NCBI RefSeq assembly: GCF_964355755.1
Contig: NC_092679.1
Location: forward strand, 20,202,932-20,266,931
DNA: 64,000 nt
Reading direction: 5' to 3'
DNA from: Antedon mediterranea
Lineage: Eukaryota; Echinodermata; Crinoidea; Comatulida; Antedonidae
Part shown: positions 35,345 through 44,509 of the stretch, piece by piece
How positions within the stretch are numbered: position 1 is the first letter of the stretch
How the letters are laid out: the number at the start of each line of letters is the position of its first letter
Program-made: the position numbers and the translations under genes
The notes under the pieces: generated by a model
The model's database searches: none
What the model was told of the DNA's origin: nothing
What the model saw: the letters and a program-made list of their open reading frames with translations, nothing else

Positions 35345-36202
35345 GATTCATGATTGAAGGGGATTCAAGATTCAAGGAATTGTATTGGTCCACTTTAAAA
35401 TGGAAATTTGTTTTCTTGGTATAAATATCAAAATTTAATTTTAAATTTTACTTTGGCTGTTAAAATATAAAAGTAAAAGTAATTTGGCAGATATTAATTA
35501 ATTTGAATACCAGCTATTACCTGCTTTGAGGTAAATATAAGATTTGATATCCCCGAGGGAATGATATTTTGTCGAATCTTATCTTTCACCTCTCAGCAGG
35601 CAATTTCTGTATAATATTATCCGCCTTTTGTTAATTACATGGTATGTAGTTGTTTTGTTCTTTTGTTTGTTAATAGCGCCCATAATTTTTAAGTTATCCT
35701 GAATGTGGGTGTTACCTACTATATACAGAACATGCCTGTTGACGAAAACCTATATATTTGAGAGGTCACAAACGCCTATTAAAATTTCGTGTTTTTTGTA
35801 TTTGTTTTCTGCCAAGTATTTCGCTCAGTTCGGAGTTATTTCCCTATTTATTACTATTTTTTTTACAATTTATAAATATACATCTATATCCAGCTTTAAA
35901 CAATGCATTTAGTTGACATTACACTTTCTATTCTTTAATTTTCATCATATTTAGGGTGAAAATGTCTAAAATATGATTTTTTAATTAAAAAAGATGTAAT
36001 GTGGAAACTTTGAATTTAGATTTTATGTGATTTGATTATTAATTATGTCATGTTATTTTGTAAGAGTTCTCTCTTGGTTTACAAGTTACATTTTCATTTT
36101 ATGGTTTTGTTAGGAGGATTAAATTGATCATCGGTGACGACAATCTAATCGAAATAAACTACATGGAGATCAGTCATGTATAAAGTAGCATAGGTGTTTG
36201 TA

Positions 36203-36203
36203 T

Positions 36204-36242
<39 letters not shown>

Positions 36243-36246
36243 TTGT
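36203..36246 (+). repeat. (TTTA)n microsatellite
   Basis: About eleven uninterrupted TTTA units. Confidence 0.95.
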
Positions 36247-36299
36247 GTCTGTGTCTAACCAAATAATGTTATTTTCTTGCCTAGCCATGTATAATACAC

Positions 36300-36705
36300 A
36301 AAAGTTGGAATTTCCATTCCAGTTGCAATAATACGCAAAAAAATAACTCGTGAGAAAATCGATTGAAATTGATTTGCTAAATAGTGCAGCGTGAGATTAT
36401 ATCGATTAAAACTCATTCGTTGATAATTGCAATGTGGTATGCACAAAATAATCGTTGGCATTTTTTGGTAATCGATTGAAATAATAAATTCGTAGAAACT
36501 GCAGTGGTACGTAACAATGACTGTTGAATTGTGCTTTTGCGATTAAATCGATTGAAATGAATTTGTCGATAACTGCAATGGGATTGACACAAACAAGCTT
36601 TTTGAATGTGAATTTTCTTTTGTGAGGAAATCGATTGGAATGAATTCTTCGATAGTTGTAGTGGTGCGCAAAAATACCTGGTTAAATGTGGTTGCTTTAT
36701 TACAC
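36300..36705 (+). repeat. Degenerate tandem repeats (about 80 bp) upstream of copy 2
   Basis: Four or five diverged units share AATCGATTGAAATGAATT, then TCGATAACTGCAATGG, then a CAAAAA segment. The array lies directly before the proposed first exon of copy 2 and after its GGAATTTCC site, so it is promoter-proximal. Open frames read across it are not genes. Confidence 0.75.
36307..36315 (+). promoter_or_regulatory. kappaB-like site GGAATTTCC upstream of copy 2
   Basis: This perfect 9-mer lies 436 bp before the ATG. The extra distance compared with the other copies is about the length of the tandem-repeat array that follows it. Confidence 0.35.
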
Positions 36706-36750
36706 ATCGCATCACCTTATCAAATAGATGTTAAACATCACTCGTGAAGA

Positions 36751-39700
36751 ATGGTAAGTATACAGCCTTCAGATTACATTGTGTACTATGATTATCATTA
36801 ATTCACGATAACATTGTTAATAAAGGTTTCTGACAAACTAATTCTCGTTGTGAGCGGACGTGTTCATATCGAGCTCCGCTAGGCTACCCATTGTGTGGAT
36901 ACTAGGCCAGTCAACGTAGGCATACTGTAGTCTACATGATGTGTTCGACCGGGCTACGTGTGCCGCTACTTATTTTGAACTTATTTCTTGGCCTCTATTT
37001 TTCAAGTTTTAATATGGGATTTTCATCCAGAAATCAATGGCTAAGGCCAGTCGATGGATACTCTGAGCCGGTAAGCTGCAACATTCCTAGCACCGTTGTA
37101 TGTAAATGTTGGAATTTGTATCTATGCGGTCAAAGCAGTACGACTACGTAGTACGAGTGTTGTTGCATTCCAACGTAGCAGCAGACCGTCAAGGAAGATC
37201 TACAGCGCACCACGTTTGCTCTATTCTAATTCCACTGTTACATTCTGTATTCTTTTAAGTGGCGATGTTGAATCGAATCCAGGTCCAGGTAATACTCAGA
37301 CATCTTCAGTTAAGGTATACTATCAAAACGTACGTAGCCTGAAGAATAAAATGGACGTATACAACTCAGATCTGAATGCACACCTAATTCAGAGCAATTT
37401 GGATATTGTCGCACTTACGGAAACATGGTTAAACTGCAACGTGCTCGATTCTGAACTTTCCGTTTCTAATTACACTTTATTTCGACGCGATAGAGATACT
37501 GATAAACGCGGTGGTGGTATCCTGATGCTAGTGAATAACAAATTTACCTGTAACCGAGTGGAACGCCTAGAAAGTGATTCAACGGAGTTCATGTGGATAG
37601 AGATTCAGCTAAAGCGGCGTAGTAGCCTACTTGTTGGATTATTCTATAGACCACCAAACGCTACACCCGATGTCCTCCGTCGTTTTACTTCGTCTGTGGA
37701 AATCGCTATGCTCTACTACAAAAACAGTGAATTCCTCATTCTTGGAGATTTCAACCTGCCCGAAATTAATTGGAGTAGTAACCCTTATTCTGCTCCAGCT
37801 CAGTCCATGGGAGAACACTTACTTGATGTATTGCTTTCTAGCTGTGGCCTATTTCAATGCAATACGTACTGTACAAGAATGGATAAAATGCTTGATCTTG
37901 TTATTTGTAGTAAAAACATTTCCGACAAAGTCTATACTGCTAACGATATTTTTTTATCTGACCACTCATCTTTGAGAATTGATTTCCGTTTAAATTTTGA
38001 TGTTAAATGTAGTAATGATAATTTGAATCGTAAAAGTATAATTTACAATTTTAAAGCACTTGATGTCAATAATCTATGTAATACTCTTAACTGTGTTCCA
38101 TGGAGTGTCTTAATTGATTTTGAAGGTGATTTAAATGAAGCTTTGGATATGTTTTATAATTTGTTAAATGCTGCCGTCAATGACACAGTGCCTAAAATTA
38201 GAAAGCGCAGAAAGCTTCCTCCGTGGTTTGACAATGAGTTGAGAAGTGCGCTTCAACTCAAAGAAAAGTATTATAGATATCTGAAAAAAAATAATAATCG
38301 GTTAGCCCAAAGTAATTTCAAATTTGCTCGCGCGTCTTTTAAAAAAATGTGCAATAAAAAGTACAAAGATTACTTGGACTCTTTGGCTAAGCAAATTGTC
38401 ACTAACAGTAAAAGATTCTGGAGCTGGATGAAAACTAAATACAAGTCAAATAATCTTCCTTCTGTCATGAGTCACGATAACATTTCATTCCAGTCTAATT
38501 ATGATAAAGCTACCACATTTAATTCTTATTTTCATTCTTTTTTCAGTGAGCCTTCTCCGGACGTTCCCCGGGACTATCCAGGTCTTCCTGACTATGCGGT
38601 GGATAACTTAAGTTCTCTGTCTGTGAATCAGCATTCTGTGGAAAAGGCACTTAGTAACATTGATATCAATAAAGCTACTGGCATTGATCAGATTAGTAAC
38701 GTTGTCTTAAAGGGTGCCTCCTCCTCACTCTCTTATCCGCTTTGCAAATTGTTTCAGCTATCTATTAATTCTGGGGTTTTTCCTTCATCTTGGAAACACG
38801 CTAATATTGTCCCAATTCACAAGAGTGGTCCCAAAAAACTAATCTGTAACTATCGTCCTATTTCGTTATTGCCTACTATGTCTAAGATTTTTGAGCGCAT
38901 TGTGCATGATGGTTTGTCATCACATGTTGATAATGCTTTAAGTCCTAGGCAGCATGGTTTTGTCTCTGGGAGATCATGTCAAACCAACCTCGCACTGCTT
39001 CTTGCTACATCATACGATGCAATTAACAGCAAGAAGCAGTGCGATGTGATTTACACTGATTTCTCTAAGGCTTTTGATTCCGTTTCCCATGATTTGCTTA
39101 TTTTTAAACTTTCAAAATTTGGTTTATCCGGTTCACTGTTAAGTTGGTTTAAAAGCTATTTAACTAATAGACAACAGCGTGTTGTCATTGGGGGAGAGAC
39201 ATCTGATTGGCTCCCTGTGTTATCGGGCGTTCCGCAGGGCTCGATCCTGGGCCCGCTTTTGTTTAATTTATTTATCAACGATCTTCCTTTAAAATTTAAT
39301 CATTCCGAGTCTCTTTTATTTGCTGACGATCTGAAATTGTTTAAAGTGATTACCACTCCACAGGATGCTTTTTCACTTCAGGAGGATCTGGATGGTCTCG
39401 TGGAATGGACAGAGAAGTGGGGGATAAAACTTAATGCTAATAAATGCAGATATTTATCTATAACACTTAAAAAAAGGCCTGTGCTCTTCAAATATAATCT
39501 GAGTGGACATGATCTTGAGATGGTTTATGTATGGAAAGATTTAGGTATTTTTATTGATAGTAAATTAAATTTTTGTTCACATATTAATCATGTGTTGTCA
39601 AAAGCTAATAGAATGATGGGCTTAATATGGAGAAATTGTAGGTTTATGAACGACGGCAGGGCACTTTTATCTTTATACAAATCTATTATACGTCCTCACC

Positions 39701-41635
39701 TTGAATATTGTTCCGCAATTTTCAATTCAATTTCTCCATGTCAGGCCCGTCGAATCGACAATGTTCAACGGAAGTTTGTTCGATTCCTGTCTTATAACTG
39801 TGTTAATTTTGCCTTTTCCATTGATTCTGTCAGCAATCGTCGAACGATATCTGATATGGTTTTTTTATATAATATTTTAAATTCTAAATATGACTGTTCA
39901 TTAATTTCACTATTTAGTTTAAATGTTCCTGGTCGTACACGAAACAGACATTTATTGCATATTCCTTTTAGCCGTGTCGACTGTACTAAGAGGGGACTTT
40001 TTCATAGACTACCTTATACATTTAATAATCTAAATAGCAATCATATCGATATTTTTAATGATAGACTTGGTTATTTTAAGAGGACGATGATGTGTTCACT
40101 TCTTGAACAGTCTGCATAACCTGTTTTAATTGAAATTTTTTATGGCATGCCAATCTATGTTTTATATTTATATATATATATTTTATCTGTATTTTATTGT
40201 TAACCGTTTTTGATGTTGTATTGTTTTATGTTTCAAACCTGTTAGTGGCGGTATTTATCGCTGTTGGTTTTGATTGAATAAAATAAAAATAAAATAAAAT
40301 AAAAAAAAATTTGAAAATGTATTTTTGTCGATAGAGTCCAGGACTTGTGAAGAATGCTTATGATACCGATTAGGTCATGATTAGGCCTATACAATCAAAA
40401 TGTCTTCATCTCATTCATTGATTTCAAATATTTAATCTTGTTTAGGCCTATTTTTTTTTAGACTGGCTGGATACTACTGGTTTTGGTATTAGTTGCGCAA
40501 TGGCAAGCAGGAGGTAAGTTTAGAGATATTATTATATTGAAAATAAGTGAGGCAATCAAGAGAGTGATTTTTCAGATAATTTATGATCTAAAAACAGGTA
40601 TTTTCTATACCTGATATGATGTTTTTTTTAAAGTAATACATTAAAAAAATAATGCGTGCTTTTAATACTTTTATTTTTCGACGCTATTAAAAAATATCAG
40701 ATTGTGTTTGTTTTGATTTCAACGATGGAAATTCTGGCTTGATTCCGTTTGGTAGTGAGAATTGGATGCTATCCTCTAAACAACATAATGTCGACCATTT
40801 AGTACACCGAAACTCAGAATCAGGTAAAATTATTTAATCATGCTATATTAGAAATTCAATAAATTACTCAATTTCCGGTTATAAATATTCATTTCATAAA
40901 TGTATTCATTTACTTGGTAAAAAACGATTACAATAACAATAAAAATATACAAGAACAAGATTACAAGCAATATACTAAAAGAATGAGGGTTCAAATAGTA
41001 TAAAATATTAACATTAACAACAGAACAATGCCATATACATGGCTGCAGTCGCGTGCTCATCAAATTTGAGTTAGTGCTAACCGACCAACCGACCGACAAA
41101 CCAATTACTTATGGTTATTTCTGTTTAAATAATTTTAAAAGAAATTCAAAATGCAAGCGACATAATTGTTTAAAAAAATACTATGCCGTGGTAGCGTAAT
41201 ACAGAAATTCACACTACTTTTGTAGAGTAATGCATTTTCAGATGTGCCTAGCAGTGGTCTACCTACTTTACAATTTCAGATTGTTACCTTTATGTTACAA
41301 CAACCGGCAGAACCAAAGCCGGCTACAATCAGAGTCCAGAAATACCAGACGAATGGGATGAAGCGTGCCTTACATTTGAATACTTCATTACTGACGGACA
41401 AATTGATGTAGATCATTATAAAAATAGCAAACCTGAAAACGTGTTCACCAGTGGTTATACTAAAGGAAAATGGAAACCTGCAAGAGTTACTATTAATACT
41501 GTCGATATAAAAATATCCTACTTGTTGATTGGCGGAAAAGTATCTGGTGACGGTACGGAGGTAGTTGCTATTGATAATGTTTGTGTTACTGAAGACGTAT
41601 GCTTTGATGATAATGATGTAAAAGAAGAATTGTAA
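36751..41635 (+). CDS. Cluster copy 2: secreted MAM-only protein
   Basis: Exons: 36751-36753 (ATG alone, followed by GTAAGTA), 40462-40513, 40701-40823, 41280-41635; together 177 aa. The exon that is a TM segment in copies 1 and 3 here directly follows the initiator Met and reads TGWILLVLVLVAQWQAG, a typical signal peptide. The mature part is a two-exon MAM-like domain. It keeps an N-terminal Cys pair (CVCFDFNDGN) lost in copies 1 and 3, and has W (SENWML), GYNQSPEIPDEWDEACLTFE and a final Cys (EDVC). There is no kinase, DED or stalk. A soluble decoy or ligand for the membrane-bound copies is a reasonable inference. A full-length LINE lies in intron 1. The one-codon first exon is the least certain part. 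Confidence 0.65.
37096..40119 (+). CDS. LINE polyprotein: 2A-like leader, endonuclease, reverse transcriptase
   Basis: The frame is 1007 aa and intact. Residues 56-64 read GDVESNPGP, the 2A ribosome-skipping consensus, preceded by the hydrophobic VTFCILLS. The endonuclease follows at once (YYQNVRSLKNKMD, ALTETWLN, LGDFNLPEINW, LSDHSSLRI). The reverse transcriptase has NYRPISLLPTMSKIFERI, TDFSKAFDSVSHDLL, GVPQGSILGPLLF and the catalytic LLFADDLKLF. The motif set is that of the CR1/jockey side of APE-type LINEs. 2A motifs at the N-terminus of non-LTR elements are known, including in sea urchin. A short upstream frame (36936-37151) may be leader sequence. Lack of any stop suggests recent activity. 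Confidence 0.93.
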   Translation: MYVNVGICIYAVKAVRLRSTSVVAFQRSSRPSRKIYSAPRLLYSNSTVTFCILLSGDVESNPGPGNTQTSSVKVYYQNVRSLKNKMDVYNSDLNAHLIQSNLDIVALTETWLNCNVLDSELSVSNYTLFRRDRDTDKRGGGILMLVNNKFTCNRVERLESDSTEFMWIEIQLKRRSSLLVGLFYRPPNATPDVLRRFTSSVEIAMLYYKNSEFLILGDFNLPEINWSSNPYSAPAQSMGEHLLDVLLSSCGLFQCNTYCTRMDKMLDLVICSKNISDKVYTANDIFLSDHSSLRIDFRLNFDVKCSNDNLNRKSIIYNFKALDVNNLCNTLNCVPWSVLIDFEGDLNEALDMFYNLLNAAVNDTVPKIRKRRKLPPWFDNELRSALQLKEKYYRYLKKNNNRLAQSNFKFARASFKKMCNKKYKDYLDSLAKQIVTNSKRFWSWMKTKYKSNNLPSVMSHDNISFQSNYDKATTFNSYFHSFFSEPSPDVPRDYPGLPDYAVDNLSSLSVNQHSVEKALSNIDINKATGIDQISNVVLKGASSSLSYPLCKLFQLSINSGVFPSSWKHANIVPIHKSGPKKLICNYRPISLLPTMSKIFERIVHDGLSSHVDNALSPRQHGFVSGRSCQTNLALLLATSYDAINSKKQCDVIYTDFSKAFDSVSHDLLIFKLSKFGLSGSLLSWFKSYLTNRQQRVVIGGETSDWLPVLSGVPQGSILGPLLFNLFINDLPLKFNHSESLLFADDLKLFKVITTPQDAFSLQEDLDGLVEWTEKWGIKLNANKCRYLSITLKKRPVLFKYNLSGHDLEMVYVWKDLGIFIDSKLNFCSHINHVLSKANRMMGLIWRNCRFMNDGRALLSLYKSIIRPHLEYCSAIFNSISPCQARRIDNVQRKFVRFLSYNCVNFAFSIDSVSNRRTISDMVFLYNILNSKYDCSLISLFSLNVPGRTRNRHLLHIPFSRVDCTKRGLFHRLPYTFNNLNSNHIDIFNDRLGYFKRTMMCSLLEQSA
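37261..37287 (+). other. 2A ribosome-skipping motif, GDVESNPGP
   Basis: It matches the D(V/I)ExNPGP consensus exactly. Skipping would occur between Gly63 and Pro64 of the LINE frame, freeing the endonuclease-RT from a 63-residue leader that has a hydrophobic stretch. Confidence 0.85.
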
Positions 41636-41644
41636 TATGCCTAA

Positions 41645-42060
41645 AATGCATGATTGTAAATCCCAGTTCTCATGGTATTAACATAATAATGTTCATCTAT
41701 TTTATTTCAATTGGTTTATTTATTATTTAAAAAAAAATCATTGACACCTTTGTCGTTTCATATTTAGAGTCACTGAAATATATATGCTTGTAATAATATA
41801 TAGTCGTTCACTGACTCCATAATGTTTTTATGTCACATGCAAGATCACAAAAAATGATAGTAAATGCTAGTTCTACGTGGTATTAGCAAATAATGTTCAT
41901 CTATTGTATTTCATTTGGTTTACTGTATTTAAATTTTAAAAATTATCATTAATACATTTGTTTAAAAATTTATAATTGTTTATTTTTCACTTCCTATTAA
42001 GGATCACGGAAATCTATATACTTGTAATAAATATAGTCGTTCAATTCACAGTATTTTATG
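41645..42060 (+). repeat. Tandemly duplicated 3' UTR segment of copy 2
   Basis: Two diverged units of roughly 200 bp share, in order, GATTGTAAAT/GATAGTAAAT, GGTATTA, AATGTTCATCTATT, TTTCA(A)TTGGTTTA, GA(G/T)CAC and CTTGTAATAA(A)TATAG with GTCGTTCA. A related GAGACACGGAAATCTATGCTTG lies after copy 3 (about 47451). The second unit has an AATAAA (about 42027) usable as a poly(A) signal. Confidence 0.7.
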
Positions 42061-43227
42061 TACCAAATCAAAATTGTAGGCCGGATCTACTAATTCGTGT
42101 TCGGTAAAACATGCGGTTGCGTGTTTAATGGCTCTATATGGATGATCTATAATTTCTGTGATTTGAAGCTTCACAAGTAAACGAAAACGTTTCATTGATC
42201 GAAAGACATCTACTGTAGTAGATTAAAAATGCACGAGGTTTGAATTCCATGCACATTGTTGTGTGTAGCTACCACATGCGTACTCAAATAGTACCTGCGG
42301 TCTTTTTCTCTTTTCTCCATTAGTTTCTTCAATTCAGATAAGGTAAGAACTGAAACTTGTCATACGACTATATTCTATTCATGATAAATAGACGTATTAC
42401 TATATGTTGTTTACATTTAAAAAGAGTTTCGTTAAAATTTCAAATGTTCTATAATAGCCGTGATTCCAAATTCATTGCACACTATGTCCACCGGGCCGAT
42501 ACTCACGACGTTCGTGCTTGAACACTTTCTACTTTCTTCACACGTCACACATTCATGTCGGGTATGAATATATTCTACTACGGTATAGTATAGCGTGTAA
42601 CGCATAGGCATAGAGTACTGTTAATCCATTTTGTAACATCTTAACTACTGTATGATATATATATAGGAATATCCTTGTCATCCTTTGGTTTGCAAGTTAC
42701 ATTTTCATTTTTGGTAAAGGTGTTTATGGTTTTTTATTAGTGTAAAGATTTATCGTCAAGCTGTATTTGATTGATGACAATTTAATCGAATTAAACATGG
42801 TTGTGGTACATAGCTCAGATTGTCTGCATTTATTTATTGAAACTACGTGTTACTTTTAAACGGTCGCCATTCCAGCTCGTCTGTACACACTCAATGACAT
42901 GTATATAGTTTTTCCGGTTACCCAAATGTGTTTTGTAAAGACGCACAGCATATCTCGTGATTACTAGACAATAACATGTTGATGATTGTATGGATAGGGC
43001 CCAGATTAGACTCACATAACCTGTGTTAATTTCTTGAATTGTTTCAATAACTTTATAAAATATTATACAAAGTATTAGTAGTAGGCTTATCCATATTAAA
43101 GAACAACCTCATCATGCGAATCCTTGAGCCGTTCATGATTATTCATTTTGCGAGCCGATCATCCAAGACATGTAAACGCGGGCCAACAAATGAGGGGATA
43201 CGACCCCACATATCGCAATAGTATAAC

Positions 43228-43248
43228 CATAGAGATATTATCTCTATG
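43228..43248. repeat. Palindrome CATAGAGATA-T-TATCTCTATG
   Basis: Perfect 10-bp arms around one base. It shares the CCATAGAGATATTAT word with the palindrome at 43669. Confidence 0.9.
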
Positions 43249-43385
43249 ATAAAACCATGAGAAATAATAACATGCATTTATAGGAATTTTGTCAAAAGCC
43301 GTTTTAGGAAATCGGTTGGATAAAAATAGATATTTGTGATTTGCAATTTCATTTTATTTTGAGAGTATACAAACAAGAAGTGTAA

Positions 43386-43417
43386 GTTGAATGGAGAGAT
43401 CATTCCCTCCATTCAAC
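43386..43417. repeat. Palindrome, arms GTTGAATGGAG / CTCCATTCAAC
   Basis: Perfect 11-bp arms around a 10-nt loop. Confidence 0.9.
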
Positions 43418-43668
43418 GAATACAAAACATTTGTTATGCGTTAATATAAATGACGCATCCCTAGTAATTATTTAATTTATCAACAGAAAACACCGCTTTC
43501 ATCTATGTGATTTCAAAGCGGGACTTGAACCTTAGAAGCGGGATGCAGAGTATCCTCCCTCTTGTCATTAAAATAATTAATATTTTATATTCGTCGAGTA
43601 AAAGAACAGCAAATCTACAAGAAAAACAATTCTCCTCAATTTAACTTATGTGAACCAGGGTGGTTATA

Positions 43669-43739
43669 CCATAGAGATATTATAGTTCACTATAATATCT
43701 CTATGGTTATACCAGGGAAGAGTTAAACTCTTCCCTGGT
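43669..43739. repeat. Two adjacent perfect palindromes
   Basis: The first has 18-bp arms (43669-43686 and 43689-43706, CCATAGAGATATTATAGT) with a 2-nt loop. The second has 14-bp arms (43711-43724 and 43726-43739, ACCAGGGAAGAGTT) with a 1-nt centre. Only four bases separate them. Confidence 0.95.
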
Positions 43740-44373
43740 TATACGTACACTCCCTTATAAACATTCATCATTGTATAGGCCTAATAATCACCGGCACGCG
43801 ATACAAAATCAACCAATCAAATGGATACACTTGGACTAATATAATCAATGCATAACAATGCAAATTCCGATGCATATCCTATTTGGAGTAGTGTTAAGAA
43901 TGCTTATACTTTTTTATTTCTTATATTTTTTATACGTTATTTAATGGAGTCCGTCACATTATTTATTTCTTTAAAATGTTGGTATGAATTCCTTTAATTG
44001 GGCAACGACTAAACTACGTTTACGTTTGTTCGTTGACCAACGAATTAAACTGTATACTACATTTGCATTTATTTTTGTTTGTATACCTTTGTTTTTCATT
44101 TTGGTAACTGTAGTATTTGTCCTGGGTCCTAGTAAGTATCTACTTAGGCCGTGCTAATAATGCTTTCTGATCTCTTTTTGCTTGCATTTTTATATTTTGT
44201 TATGTCATTATTTAAATATTAGTGTTTATGAAATTTAAACTGAACTGATTTACATTGATGAAGTACTTTCGTAACGGCCATGTATTACGGTCCAAAAATG
44301 ATGACGATCTTTGTATCATGGATTGATTTAGTTTAAACGAAATAAATAACAACAAGCTGTATTTTTATACTTT

Positions 44374-44382
44374 GGAATTTCC
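44374..44382 (+). promoter_or_regulatory. kappaB-like site GGAATTTCC upstream of copy 3
   Basis: It lies 128 bp before the ATG within GTATTTTTATACTTTGGAAT, an upstream block also found before copy 4. Confidence 0.5.
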
Positions 44383-44509
44383 TGGCCTTTTGTGATTCAA
44401 ATTGATTGAAATTACTAGTTCATGCATACTCAATTAGTGTTAAGGCCGAAATACATACATGATACAGTGCATCACAGATATCGATGTTTGACTTCAGAAT
44501 TTTGAAAGC

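Larger units (their letters stand above)
35345..36750. other. Intergenic DNA between copies 1 and 2
   Basis: No exon found. The segment 36065-36185 (GTTTACAAGTTACATTTTCA ... GACGACAATCTAATCGAA) matches 42690-42810 downstream of copy 2, a footprint of the tandem duplication. A run of TTTA tetramers lies at 36203-36246. The region of longer repeats upstream of copy 2 is listed separately. Confidence 0.6.
36845..40310 (+). mobile_element. APE-type non-LTR retrotransposon with a 2A motif, near full length
   Basis: It is inserted in intron 1 of copy 2, in the sense direction. The 5' boundary is approximate. The 3' end is an A-rich tail of AATAAAAT-type units at about 40277-40310. The main frame is unbroken. 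Confidence 0.85.
41636..44509. other. Intergenic DNA between copies 2 and 3, palindrome-rich
   Basis: No coding exon found. It holds the duplicated 3' UTR block, the 42690-42810 segment shared with the gap after copy 1, and four short perfect or near-perfect palindromes between 43228 and 43739. Confidence 0.6.
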
